The notes under the pieces: generated by a model | The model's database searches: none | What the model was told of the DNA's origin: nothing | What the model saw: only the letters and a program-made list of their open reading frames with translations | Position numbers and translations under genes: made by a program | Part shown: one piece after another, positions 34,746-43,420 of the stretch | Layout: every line of letters begins with the position of its first letter | Numbering within the stretch: position 1 is the stretch's first letter | Origin: Salinicoccus hispanicus | GTDB taxonomy: Bacteria; Bacillota; Bacilli; Staphylococcales; Salinicoccaceae | DNA: 64,000 nt | Assembly (NCBI RefSeq): GCF_009831115.1 | Contig: NZ_WUUK01000003.1 | Coordinates: 62,001-126,000, forward strand | Direction of reading: 5' to 3'

Positions 34746-34857
34746 ATTCCAACGGTATTTCAAGCAGTCTATCGTCATTCTTGGAAATGCTGCTTCCGTC
34801 AGTGTTGCCACATACCGAGAGGATAACAATCAGCAATGGCAAGACCGCTTTTCTCAT
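34744..34857 (-). CDS. 37-residue lipoprotein-like small protein
   Basis: A short gene with a proper ribosome site (gaaggg, eight bases before ATG 34857) that begins 21 nt after the stop of the M20 hydrolase and ends at the shared terminator. The product starts MRKAVLPLLIVILSVCG, a basic residue pair plus hydrophobic core ending in a Cys at position 16. A 21-residue polar tail (NTDGSSISKNDDRLLEIPLE) follows. It looks like a minimal lipoprotein or secreted peptide, although Val before the Cys is not a standard lipobox. I know of no homologue. Confidence 0.55.
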   Translation of the reverse strand: MRKAVLPLLIVILSVCGNTDGSSISKNDDRLLEIPLE

Positions 34858-34878
34858 ATCATCCCTTCTTTCCCGGGC

Positions 34879-35985
34879 TTACTCTGCGTTCACAATTGCC
34901 TGGTACAGTATTTCAGTACCATTCTGCATGGCCGAATGCTCAAATGACATGTCCGGATGGTGCAATCCAGGTTCGAGATCGCATCCGATACCAATCATTG
35001 CCCCTTTCAGCTTCGGCAGTTTGACAGTATAGTAGTGGAAATCATCGCCGCCACTCGTCACAATCGGTTCCAGGCACTTCTCTTCTCCAAGTACATCCAC
35101 AATGGATTTACGCAGTACTTCAATCGCATCGGGATGGCTTTCACTTGCCACGATTCCGGAAAACTCCATATCTTCGATTTTGACGTCGTAGAATTCCTCA
35201 ATGTATTTGAGGATATTGAAGACCCGCTCTTTCAGCTTGTCCATCTGCTCATTTGTTTGCGCGCGCATATCAATGCCGCATTCCGCCACACCAGGGATGA
35301 TGTTCAACGACTTGCCACCGGCGAGAAACTTCGTCATCTTGACTGAAGAGGGAATGACTGGATTGATGTGTATCTTGGACAGCATATTGACGATATCCGC
35401 ACCGACCTCAATCGCATTGTGGTTCAGGTGCGGCCTGGCACCATGCGCATCATCACCGACAATCCTGAACTTCAGAGAACCCGCCGAACCGTGCTCGATG
35501 CTTGGCGTAGCGAAACCGTTCGTCGCCTCCTCGATCGGTCTCAGATGGATGCCGAAGAAGTAGTCCAGATCATCTATCACCCCTTCATCGACAACAGAAA
35601 GTGCCCCAGTCCCCACTTCTTCAGCAGGCTGGAAAATGAAACGTACACCCTTCCTCTCAAGTGCCGGATCATCTTTTATTTTCAGCATTGTGCCGATGAC
35701 CATTGCAGTATGTGCATCATGGCCACAGGAGTGATTCGCCTGCTTGATGCCGTTCACTTCCTGGTAGAGTGCATCTATATCCGCTCTGATGCCGATGATT
35801 TTGTTCCCCTCTTCAAAACTGCCGACATCGCAATAGAGTCCTGTCGTGTTATTGAACTTTACCGGAGCAAAACCCGCTTTTTTCAAATAGTTGTATATGT
35901 ACTCGGTCGTCTCCGTCTCCTCATAGCTCAGTTCCGGATGTGCATGCATATGTTCAAATACTTCCTGAATATTCTCTTTCAGCAA
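34879..35985 (-). CDS. M20-family metallohydrolase (N-acyl-amino-acid deacylase/amidohydrolase)
   Basis: This 368-residue dinuclear metal hydrolase has the metal-binding CGHDAHTA near residue 98, QPAEEVGTG with the catalytic Glu, and GIHLRP; the dimerisation domain is around 180-290. Members remove acyl groups from amino acids (hippurate, N-acetyl or N-succinyl amino acids). The start is TTG 35985, seven bases after aaaggag; upstream ATGs lack ribosome sites. It is divergent from a YfcC permease and an N-acylamino-acid-racemase-like enzyme, suggesting that N-acylated amino acids are the substrates. A 37-codon gene follows it. Confidence 0.87.
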   Translation of the reverse strand: MLKENIQEVFEHMHAHPELSYEETETTEYIYNYLKKAGFAPVKFNNTTGLYCDVGSFEEGNKIIGIRADIDALYQEVNGIKQANHSCGHDAHTAMVIGTMLKIKDDPALERKGVRFIFQPAEEVGTGALSVVDEGVIDDLDYFFGIHLRPIEEATNGFATPSIEHGSAGSLKFRIVGDDAHGARPHLNHNAIEVGADIVNMLSKIHINPVIPSSVKMTKFLAGGKSLNIIPGVAECGIDMRAQTNEQMDKLKERVFNILKYIEEFYDVKIEDMEFSGIVASESHPDAIEVLRKSIVDVLGEEKCLEPIVTSGGDDFHYYTVKLPKLKGAMIGIGCDLEPGLHHPDMSFEHSAMQNGTEILYQAIVNAE

Positions 35986-36010
35986 AATAAAACTCCTTTC
36001 ATACAAGTTA

Positions 36011-36039
36011 TTGAATAATAATTCACTCTCTACTATAAT
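36011..36039 (+). promoter_or_regulatory. SigA promoter of the yfcC-racemase operon
   Basis: TTGAAT (36011-36016) and TATAAT (36034-36039) are separated by exactly 17 bases, giving a short leader of about 30 bases before ATG 36078. Confidence 0.78.
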
Positions 36040-36077
36040 ATATTTAATTGCTTGAAAATTCAAATAGGAGGTATTTT

Positions 36078-37517
36078 ATGACAGACAAAAACGAATCGAC
36101 TGAAGAAAGTAATGTTAAGACCGAGAAAAAGAAAGGATTCCGCATGCCGGATGCCTATGCCATCCTTTTCGTCTTCCTTGTTCTTGCAGCCATTGCGACA
36201 TACATAATCCCAGCAGGTACTTTCGAAACCGAAGAGTCCTCTGAAGGCATCGATGTCATCATACCCGGCACATTCAGTGTCATCGACTCCAATCCGGCGG
36301 GATTCCTCGACATCTTCAGTGCCATAGTCGAAGGGCTTATCAGCACTTCGAACCTCATATTCCTTGTTCTGATCATCGGTGGTGCGTTTGCAGTCATCGA
36401 AAGAACGGGTGCCATCGATGCACTGGTCACTAAAATCATACGAATTACGGAAAATAAGGAATGGCTGCTCATCGCACTTGTCATGGTCGTCTTTTCCATA
36501 TTCGGTACACTCGGCATTGTCGTCAATGCGGTCATCGCTTTCATCCCGCTTGGCATCATCCTTGCCCGCTCCATGAAAATGGATGCCATCATAGGGATAT
36601 CCATCATCTATCTTGGCGCCTATGTCGGCTTTGGTGTGGCGGTCCTTGACCCGTTGACCATCGGTTTTGCGCAGCAGATTGCTGAAATACCACTCTTCTC
36701 CGGCGCACCGGAACGTACCGTGATGTACATTATTACACTGATCGTAACCATGGCCTATGTCATCTGGTACGCGAATCGCATCAAGAAGGATCCAAGCCGT
36801 GGCATATTGAAAGAGAATCCTTTCCCGAAAGTGCCTTCAGAAGGTCAGGATCTTGGTCAGCAGGACATGAAGTTGAAGCATATTCTCGTCCTGCTTGCTC
36901 TGGCAGGCGGAATCGGGGCCTATGTCACTGGTGTATTCATCGCCGACTGGAGCCTCGGTGAAATGTCTGCCGTCTTCCTTGTCATCATGGTGGCGGCAGC
37001 AATCATCGGCAGAATCCACGTCAACGATATGGTCTCCACCTTCATCGAGGGCGCCAACACAGTACTTTATGGTGCACTCATCATCGGGATGGCCCGTTCA
37101 ATTGTCGTCATCCTTGAACAGGGAATGGTGCTCGATAGTGTGGTCAACTTCATGGCCGTTGTCATGGAACCTTTCTCCAGTACAAGTGGCGCCATCATCA
37201 TGTTCCTGGCCAATGGACTGTTCAACCTGATCGTCACTTCAGGCAGTGGCCAGGCGGCGATCGTCATGCCGATCATGGCACCCCTCGCAGATATCATGGA
37301 TTTCCCGCGTCAGGTGGCTGTGCAGGCCTATACCATGGGTGACGGTTTCACCAACATCATTACACCATTATCCGGTGTCCTGATGGCGAACCTCGCCATT
37401 GCAGGCGTGCCGTACACGAAATGGGTCAAATTCGCCCTGCCGCTTGTGCTTATATGGTATGTCCTCGGCATTATCTATATAATTGTCCTTGTAGCCATCA
37501 ACTGGGGCCCAGTATAG
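36078..37517 (+). CDS. YfcC-family membrane transporter
   Basis: A 479-residue secondary transporter of the YfcC/ArcD-like group with about 12 helices. The first helix (AYAILFVFLVLAAIATYIIPAGTFE) ends in the IIPAG motif typical of the family. SGSGQAAIVMPIMAPLAD and GDGFTNIITPLSGVLMANLAIAGVPY are its two conserved loops. Substrates of related proteins include amino acids, peptides and dicarboxylates. The ribosome site is aggagg. It is followed 12 nt later by the racemase-like gene, so it probably imports the substrate of that enzyme and of the divergent M20 hydrolase. Confidence 0.86.
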   Translation: MTDKNESTEESNVKTEKKKGFRMPDAYAILFVFLVLAAIATYIIPAGTFETEESSEGIDVIIPGTFSVIDSNPAGFLDIFSAIVEGLISTSNLIFLVLIIGGAFAVIERTGAIDALVTKIIRITENKEWLLIALVMVVFSIFGTLGIVVNAVIAFIPLGIILARSMKMDAIIGISIIYLGAYVGFGVAVLDPLTIGFAQQIAEIPLFSGAPERTVMYIITLIVTMAYVIWYANRIKKDPSRGILKENPFPKVPSEGQDLGQQDMKLKHILVLLALAGGIGAYVTGVFIADWSLGEMSAVFLVIMVAAAIIGRIHVNDMVSTFIEGANTVLYGALIIGMARSIVVILEQGMVLDSVVNFMAVVMEPFSSTSGAIIMFLANGLFNLIVTSGSGQAAIVMPIMAPLADIMDFPRQVAVQAYTMGDGFTNIITPLSGVLMANLAIAGVPYTKWVKFALPLVLIWYVLGIIYIIVLVAINWGPV

Positions 37518-37529
37518 GAGGAGAAATGA

Positions 37530-38669
37530 ATGAAGATTACAGAAATCAGACTGCATCAGCTGATGATGAAGATGAGAACACCTTTCACCACAAGCTTCGG
37601 CACACAGCAGGATCGTTTCATTACAATCGTTGAAGCTGTTGATGATACCGGTCGATCCGGTTTCGGAGAATGTGTGTCCGGGGAAGACCCCCTCTACTCC
37701 GAGGAGTTCATGGATGCATCCATCATTGCGATGAAGAAGTATTTTGCTCCAATAGTAATCCAGAATGAAATCGATCATCCGGATAAGGTCTGGGAACTTT
37801 TCAAACCTTTTAAAAGAAACAACATGGCAAAATCCGCAATTGAAGGTGCCGTGTGGGATCTCTACGCCAAGCAGAACGATATGACACTTGCTGAAGCAAT
37901 CGGCGGGAAGAAACAGCAGGTGGAAGTCGGTATTTCACTCGGTCTTGAAGACACTGACGAACTGCTTCTCGAAAAAGTCCAGGAGAAGGTCGACGAAGGC
38001 TATAAACGCATCAAAGTCAAGATCAAGCCCGGCCGCGATGTCGATATGATCCGCAAGATCAGAGAACGCTTCGGCGACATCCCGCTCATGGCTGATGCCA
38101 ATTCCGCCTATACACTGGATGATGTCGAGACTTTGAAAGCACTCGACGCATTCGACCTGATGATGATCGAGCAGCCCCTCGCTGCCGGTGACCTCATCGA
38201 CCATGCCAAGTTGCAGAAGGAAATCAGCACACCGGTGTGCCTCGATGAAAGCATCGATTCCTATGAGTCTGCTCTCGGTGCCATTGAACTTGGCAGTTGT
38301 GAGATCATCAATGTGAAGGTCGGACGTGTCGGCGGCATTACACAATCCAGGAAAATTCATGATCTCGCCGAAAAGCACGACATACCTCTATGGTGTGGTG
38401 GCATGCTCGAAGCCGGTGTCGGTCGTCTGCATAACATCGCCATCACGACCCTCGGTAATTTCACATTGCCTGGTGATACCGCATCATCGAGCAGATACTG
38501 GTATGAAGACATCATCACCCCTGAAGTCGTTGCAGAAGATGGCCTGGTCACAGTCAGTAGTGCACCCGGCATCGGTGCCGATGTCGATTTCGCGAAAATG
38601 CAGCAGTATCTGAAGAAGACAGATGTGATCACAGGAGCAGATGCTCCGGACATGATCTTCTATGACTGA
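37530..38669 (+). CDS. Enolase-superfamily enzyme, N-acylamino acid racemase / o-succinylbenzoate synthase-like
   Basis: This 379-residue muconate-lactonizing-subgroup enzyme has the catalytic KxK in IKVKIKPG (about 165). Metal ligands are Asp in MADANSAY, Glu in MIEQPL and Asp in LDESI, and the second catalytic Lys is in INVKVGRVGG. These match the N-succinylamino acid racemase/OSBS family. No men genes are nearby, and the neighbours are an acyl-amino-acid hydrolase and a permease, so racemisation of N-acylamino acids is more likely than menaquinone synthesis. A dipeptide epimerase is the alternative. A strong terminator follows. Confidence 0.85.
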   Translation: MKITEIRLHQLMMKMRTPFTTSFGTQQDRFITIVEAVDDTGRSGFGECVSGEDPLYSEEFMDASIIAMKKYFAPIVIQNEIDHPDKVWELFKPFKRNNMAKSAIEGAVWDLYAKQNDMTLAEAIGGKKQQVEVGISLGLEDTDELLLEKVQEKVDEGYKRIKVKIKPGRDVDMIRKIRERFGDIPLMADANSAYTLDDVETLKALDAFDLMMIEQPLAAGDLIDHAKLQKEISTPVCLDESIDSYESALGAIELGSCEIINVKVGRVGGITQSRKIHDLAEKHDIPLWCGGMLEAGVGRLHNIAITTLGNFTLPGDTASSSRYWYEDIITPEVVAEDGLVTVSSAPGIGADVDFAKMQQYLKKTDVITGADAPDMIFYD

Positions 38670-38677
38670 TCATGAAC

Positions 38678-38717
38678 AGAAGACCCGGAGTGGCCAATTG
38701 GCCATTCCGGGTCTTCT
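38678..38717. terminator. Strong bidirectional terminator
   Basis: A nearly perfect stem of about 18 bp (one G-U pair) from 38678 to 38717 has tggccaattggcca at its tip. It lies between the racemase-like gene and the convergent lysE gene. Confidence 0.88.
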
Positions 38718-38734
38718 TGAATCTATAGGGTGCA

Positions 38735-39364
38735 TCAGGCATCCAGCGCGGTACGGATGCCGAACAGGATCAGTACGACACCGGCTCCTTTGGCAAGCCA
38801 GTTCTGGAAAGCTCTGCTTTTGAGCCATTTCTTCATGACATTGACAAGTTCGACGACAATCAGAAACCATAGGGATGAAATGCCGATCAGCAGGCAGGCA
38901 AGAATGACCAGCTGCTGGTTCTCTCCGATATTGCCACCGACTGTCATGAATTGCGGCATGATGGTGATATAGAGCAGCAGCACTTTCGGGTTGAGGATAT
39001 TGCTGATCAGTCCCTGCCTAAAAGCCTCGCCCATCTGTCCTTTTGTCTTTTGCGCCTTGTGCTTCAGATCATCCACAGAGACCAGCTGACCTGCTGTAAA
39101 GCTTCTGATGCCGATATAGATCAGATAGGCCGCACCGATATATTTTATAGTGCTGAACAGAAGAATCGAATTCGCAATGACGACAGCGAGACCGATGACT
39201 GCGATGAATGTCCAGAACAGATGTCCGAGGATGATGCCGAGAATCGTCACCCTGCCTGCATTGCTGTCGACGTTCAGCGTATTCTTCATGATGATCATCG
39301 AATCGGCGCCCGGCATCATCGCAAGAACGATGACGACTGCAATATATGCTGGCAGATTATCCAT
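38735..39364 (-). CDS. LysE/RhtB-family amino acid exporter
   Basis: This 209-residue protein has six helices and the family opening VVIVLAMMPGADSMIIMKNTL (MPGPD-like motif), then GRVTILGIILGHLFWTF and AAYLIYIGIRSF. Such proteins export lysine, arginine, threonine or homoserine. The start codon overlaps the metallophosphoesterase stop by one base (TAATG), so the two are translationally coupled. The substrate is not readable. Confidence 0.87.
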   Translation of the reverse strand: MDNLPAYIAVVIVLAMMPGADSMIIMKNTLNVDSNAGRVTILGIILGHLFWTFIAVIGLAVVIANSILLFSTIKYIGAAYLIYIGIRSFTAGQLVSVDDLKHKAQKTKGQMGEAFRQGLISNILNPKVLLLYITIMPQFMTVGGNIGENQQLVILACLLIGISSLWFLIVVELVNVMKKWLKSRAFQNWLAKGAGVVLILFGIRTALDA

Positions 39365-40215
39365 TACTCCGCCCCCTCTGTCCTTTTTAGTTCCATGACG
39401 ACAATCTCCGGACGATTGAATACGCGGAACGGGAAGCGGCTGTTGCCAAGACCCCGGCTGACGACCATGCTGGTACCATCTTTGCCATACACCCCTTCAG
39501 TATACTGCGGGAGTACACCCTGATGTGGTGCATAAAGTCCTTTGACGATCGGGAGACGGATCTGTCCGCCATGTGCATGACCGGTGAACACGAGGTCGAT
39601 CGGGAAACGGGTATACATATCGAACAGTTCCGGACGGTGAGACAGCACAATCGTAAAGCGGTCAGACCTGTTCTCAAGCCGATGTTCAAGATCCTGCCTG
39701 AAATCAGCCGTCACCTGATGATCTCCATCCGTGCCATAGAACCAGAGATCTTCCATACCGATCAATCTGATATATTCATGACCGATATTCAGACGTTCAT
39801 TGCTTTTGCTGATATTTTTCATACCGGATGCATCGATCGCCTGCTCGAGCTTATCAAATTTCCTATAATGGGCTTCATGGTTGCCCGTCACATAGTAGGT
39901 CGGCAGGATGTCCACAAGCTGTGTGACCAATCCCATCGACCGCTTGAAATTCGGCGTACGGCGGTCGATTACATCACCTGTGACAAATATGACGTCCCCA
40001 TCGATTTTCTTTATTTCACGAATCAGTTTGGCAGAACGAAAGCCGAACCAGGCATTATGGAAATCAGAGACCTGGATGATCTTATAACCATCAAAAGCTT
40101 CAGGGACTCGTACGGATTCATGCGTATGGTAGGTGGTGGTAATATCCTTGTCCTGCTTATAGAGAAAGCGTGCCAGCGCAATGGAAAAGCCTAATGCAAT
40201 CTGGGAAATCTTCAT
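39364..40215 (-). CDS. Metallophosphoesterase, YkuE/YaeI-like
   Basis: This 283-residue calcineurin-like phosphoesterase has the five metal motifs in order: QVSDFHNAWFG (D.H), VTGDVIDR (GD..D), YVTGNHEAHY (GNHE), SHRPELF (H) and FTGHAHGGQIRLP (GH.H). An N-terminal hydrophobic stretch (ISQIALGFSIALARFLY) anchors or exports it. YkuE-type enzymes act at the cell surface on UDP-sugars or lipid phosphates. ATG 40215 has gagg seven bases upstream. It precedes lysE in the same transcript. Confidence 0.87.
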   Translation of the reverse strand: MKISQIALGFSIALARFLYKQDKDITTTYHTHESVRVPEAFDGYKIIQVSDFHNAWFGFRSAKLIREIKKIDGDVIFVTGDVIDRRTPNFKRSMGLVTQLVDILPTYYVTGNHEAHYRKFDKLEQAIDASGMKNISKSNERLNIGHEYIRLIGMEDLWFYGTDGDHQVTADFRQDLEHRLENRSDRFTIVLSHRPELFDMYTRFPIDLVFTGHAHGGQIRLPIVKGLYAPHQGVLPQYTEGVYGKDGTSMVVSRGLGNSRFPFRVFNRPEIVVMELKRTEGAE

Positions 40216-40276
40216 GTGGCTACCTCGATTTTTCTTTCCATTATAGAGCAAATCAGCACGCCTTGAAACTCATATT

Positions 40277-41128
40277 CTATTTTTCGTCATCTACATATTT
40301 TCCGTGTGACGGTTTTGCCACTTCATCAAAATTTTCGGCAAGCATATTCAGACCTTCACGCAGTTCATCATTCTGCAGTGCCTTGCCATGACCGAATACT
40401 GCTGTTTTCGGTTCGATGGATGCCAATTTTTCCACCGATGCTTTTGCCGCTTCCCAGTCGTTTGTGAAATAGACTGGCGGACCGTGTATCTCCTTCTTCT
40501 GAGTCATTGTCTTATACAATGAATCCTGCTGCACAGTGACGAATGCATCGCCAACAATCAGTGTACCATCAGAGGCACGATAGAATGAAACATGCCCCTC
40601 GGAATGCCCAGGTGTATGAATCCATTCGAATTCAGGCAAATACGGTACTGTACCATCTGCCGGCAGCGGATGTACATTTTCAGCCAGGTCAATCGGTTCT
40701 TTCGGATAGATTGATGACATTTTGGCCATCATACCGCCTTCAACCGTTGGATCAGGGTCTGGATAAGGCGTCTTTCCTGTAAGATAGGGAAGCTCAAGCT
40801 TATGAGCATAGACCGGCACGTCCCAATGTTCGATCAGTTCAATGATCGAACCGACATGGTCGAAATGCCCATGTGTCAGAATGATGGCCTGTGGCCGCGA
40901 CCCCTGCCCGAAGCGCTCCTCCACCACTTTGATGATTGCATCTGCCGAATTGGTCAGTCCGGCATCAACCAGTACAAAATCCTGTCCTTCCGGATGTCCA
41001 ACCATATGCAGATTGACGATCTTGTTCGTATAGGTGCAGAGGTCCGGAAGCACCTCCCTCACATTGCCGCTTTCAGTCGAATAGGTCGGTAAATTTTTGT
41101 AGTCACTGCCATATTCCATCCTGCTCAT
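40277..41128 (-). CDS. Metallo-beta-lactamase-fold hydrolase
   Basis: This 283-residue protein has the binuclear zinc motif LTHGHFDHVG around residue 85, a further ligand in HTPGHSEGHVS, an Asp ligand in VGDAFV and a C-terminal histidine in FGHGKAL. Relatives include glyoxalase II-like thioesterases and lactonases; the substrate is unknown. Two ATGs are adjacent; the second (41128) is better spaced from aaggggg. It appears monocistronic and ends close to the metallophosphoesterase promoter region. Confidence 0.85.
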   Translation of the reverse strand: MSRMEYGSDYKNLPTYSTESGNVREVLPDLCTYTNKIVNLHMVGHPEGQDFVLVDAGLTNSADAIIKVVEERFGQGSRPQAIILTHGHFDHVGSIIELIEHWDVPVYAHKLELPYLTGKTPYPDPDPTVEGGMMAKMSSIYPKEPIDLAENVHPLPADGTVPYLPEFEWIHTPGHSEGHVSFYRASDGTLIVGDAFVTVQQDSLYKTMTQKKEIHGPPVYFTNDWEAAKASVEKLASIEPKTAVFGHGKALQNDELREGLNMLAENFDEVAKPSHGKYVDDEK

Positions 41129-41338
41129 CATAATCCCCCTTGAAATTTAATATATAGCATTCATTTACCCAAGGTTATGGCACTCTATTCCAAAAATAGA
41201 AGACTGTCCTCACTTTGAAGACGATCCATCCAGACGAGGTGCCTTCTGATTACATCGAACAGAATGTCGGTCAGACTGACGAATTCGATGGCGAGAATAA
41301 GTTTATGCATATGGTAGAATAAAAATGAGGTGATCGAT

Positions 41339-42271
41339 ATGGATAGAATCAAGCTCGGAGACTCAGAACTGGAAGCTTCAAGAATAGTCCTCGGCTGTAT
41401 GCGCATTTCGGAAATGGAAACGAATGCACTGGCCAGGCATATCAGCACGGCAATCGATTGTGGCATCAACCTGTTCGACCATGCAGATATCTATGGCCGT
41501 GGGGAATGCGAACGAAAGTTCGGCAGACTGCTCACTACCGAACTGAACAGGGAGGACATCCTGATCCAGAGTAAATGCGGCATCCGTCAAGGAAGTGGAA
41601 AGGATATCCAGTACTATGATCTATCAAAGTCATATATTATTGATGCCGTTGATGGCATACTGGAGAGGCTCAGTACGGAGTACCTGGATCTGCTCATGCT
41701 GCATAGACCCGATGCACTGATGGAGCCGGAAGAAATTTCAGAAGCATTCGATACACTTTATGATGCTGGAAAGGTCAGACACTTCGGGCTCAGCAACTTC
41801 AATGCCACCCAGTTCGATTTTGTCCAGAAATACGTGGGACGCAAGCTCATCACCAATCAGGTGCAGTTCGGACCTGCTGCTTCCCATATGGTCAACAGTG
41901 GCATACAGGCGAACACGCCTTTTGATGGGGCTGCAGACAGAGATGGTGGGCTGCTCGAGAAGTCTCGTCTGGATAACGTGACATTGCAGGCATGGTCCCC
42001 TTTCCATTACGGCTACTTTGAAGGTATCATCATGGATGACCCGAAATTCGAAGCCCTCAACGAAGTACTCGACGATATCGGCAGGTCCCATGGTATTACG
42101 AAGAATGCTGTGGCTGTCGCCTGGATACTGAGACACCCTGCCACCATGCAGACGATTGTCGGTACAACAGACACATCAAGACTTGAAGACATTGCCAAAG
42201 CCGGGAATGTCAGGCTGAATCGGGAAGAATGGTACCGTATATACAGTGCAGCCGGTAATATGGTACCTTGA
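41339..42271 (+). CDS. Aldo/keto reductase, YdhF-like
   Basis: This 310-residue TIM-barrel oxidoreductase starts MDRIKLGDSELEASRIVLGCMRI. Catalytic Asp and Tyr are in NLFDHADIYGRGECE, Lys in LIQSKCGI and His in LLMLHRPD; NADPH binding is marked by GLSNFN and TIVGTTDTSRLEDIA. It belongs to the AKR group around Escherichia coli YdhF. ATG 41339 lies eight bases after gagg, so the earlier in-frame GTG is unlikely. It is a single gene followed by a palindromic terminator. The substrate is unknown. Confidence 0.87.
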   Translation: MDRIKLGDSELEASRIVLGCMRISEMETNALARHISTAIDCGINLFDHADIYGRGECERKFGRLLTTELNREDILIQSKCGIRQGSGKDIQYYDLSKSYIIDAVDGILERLSTEYLDLLMLHRPDALMEPEEISEAFDTLYDAGKVRHFGLSNFNATQFDFVQKYVGRKLITNQVQFGPAASHMVNSGIQANTPFDGAADRDGGLLEKSRLDNVTLQAWSPFHYGYFEGIIMDDPKFEALNEVLDDIGRSHGITKNAVAVAWILRHPATMQTIVGTTDTSRLEDIAKAGNVRLNREEWYRIYSAAGNMVP

Positions 42272-42295
42272 TGACACCAGCTTCATGTCACCAAT

Positions 42296-42323
42296 AAAGC
42301 CCCCATCAATTGATGGGGGCTTT
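42296..42323. terminator. Palindromic terminator
   Basis: A 28-base perfect palindrome (aaagcccccatcaa and its complement) forms a 12-bp GC-rich stem with a 4-base loop between convergent genes. Confidence 0.88.
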
Positions 42324-42358
42324 AAAAATAGATATGATCCTTACCGGATGCAAGTCTA

Positions 42359-43342
42359 CTACTCTTTGTCTGCCGGATACAGGATGTTTGCACTTTCTCT
42401 TGCCTTTTCGAATGTTTCCATTACATTTATGGAATGATCCAGCCATCCGGATGCCGATTGATAATCATCATTATCATAAATTTCCTTGAAATCTTCAACT
42501 TCAGATACCATATTGTTTTCGTGCTGTCCGAGGTCGATCTTTTCATCATGCCCGTCAGTGCGAATTTCGATGGAATTGATGATATTCGCCGAGCCGTTGA
42601 CTTTGATATACCCCTGGTCACCTTGGATCAGAATGCTGTTTTCACTTTCCGTATCTTTGGATCCTATACATGTTGCGATGCTTCCTTCATATTCCATCAC
42701 ACACACGCCAGATGTATCGATGCCATTTTCAAATTTATTCGGGAAGTAGGAAACATCTTCAGGTCTGCCCAGCAGTCCGATGACGAAATGAAGATTATAG
42801 ATGTTAAGGTCCGCCAGTGCACCACCCGAATATTCCAGGTTAAAGACGTTGGGCACTTCTCCGTCTTTCAGTGCATCATATCGGCTCGAATACTGGGAAT
42901 AGTTCGCCTGGATCACTTTAAGGTCTCCTACTCTGTGCAGATGCTGCTTCAGCACTTTGTAGTGGGGAAGATGGATCCCGGTAACAGCCTCGAACAGAAA
43001 AAGACCCTTCTCCCTGCTTAATTCAATCAGTGCCTGCAGTTCCCGTTTATTGGAAGTGAATGGTTTTTCACAGATGACATGCTTCCCATGCTCGAGCGCC
43101 TGTCTGGCATACTTGTAGTGCAGATTGTTCGGTGAAGCAATGTAGACAGTATCGTACTGGTCATCAGCAAGCATTTCTTCTACATCAGTAAAGTAGTTGC
43201 CGATCCCATGTCCTTCTGCAAAAAGTTTTGCACGTGTTTTCGTGCGTGAATGCACGCCATGGATTTCAACACCTTCAACCTGTTTCGTCGCTTCTATGAA
43301 CCGGTCTACTATGAAACCAGTGCCTATTGTTGAAATAATCAT
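42359..43342 (-). CDS. Gfo/Idh/MocA-family oxidoreductase
   Basis: This 327-residue NAD(P)-dependent dehydrogenase has an N-terminal Rossmann fold (STIGTGFIVDRFIEA; the usual GxGxxA appears as GTGFIV). It carries the family motif HVICEKPFTSN with its conserved Lys near residue 92. The C-terminal alpha/beta domain (125-327) carries GGALADLNIYNLHFV. The family acts on sugars, inositols and their derivatives; the substrate is not apparent from the neighbours. The ribosome site is aaagga. Confidence 0.87.
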   Translation of the reverse strand: MIISTIGTGFIVDRFIEATKQVEGVEIHGVHSRTKTRAKLFAEGHGIGNYFTDVEEMLADDQYDTVYIASPNNLHYKYARQALEHGKHVICEKPFTSNKRELQALIELSREKGLFLFEAVTGIHLPHYKVLKQHLHRVGDLKVIQANYSQYSSRYDALKDGEVPNVFNLEYSGGALADLNIYNLHFVIGLLGRPEDVSYFPNKFENGIDTSGVCVMEYEGSIATCIGSKDTESENSILIQGDQGYIKVNGSANIINSIEIRTDGHDEKIDLGQHENNMVSEVEDFKEIYDNDDYQSASGWLDHSINVMETFEKARESANILYPADKE

Positions 43343-43420
43343 TGAATCATTCCTTTTCCTGATGTTTTCCTATAGTCTAACATATAAAAATGACGTACAT
43401 CCGTATGGATGTACGCCTAT

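Noticed and set aside
41185-41310. 41-codon minus-strand frame before the YdhF-like gene
   Set aside because: No ribosome site precedes its ATG and it overlaps the promoter region of the plus-strand gene; I could not support it as a gene.
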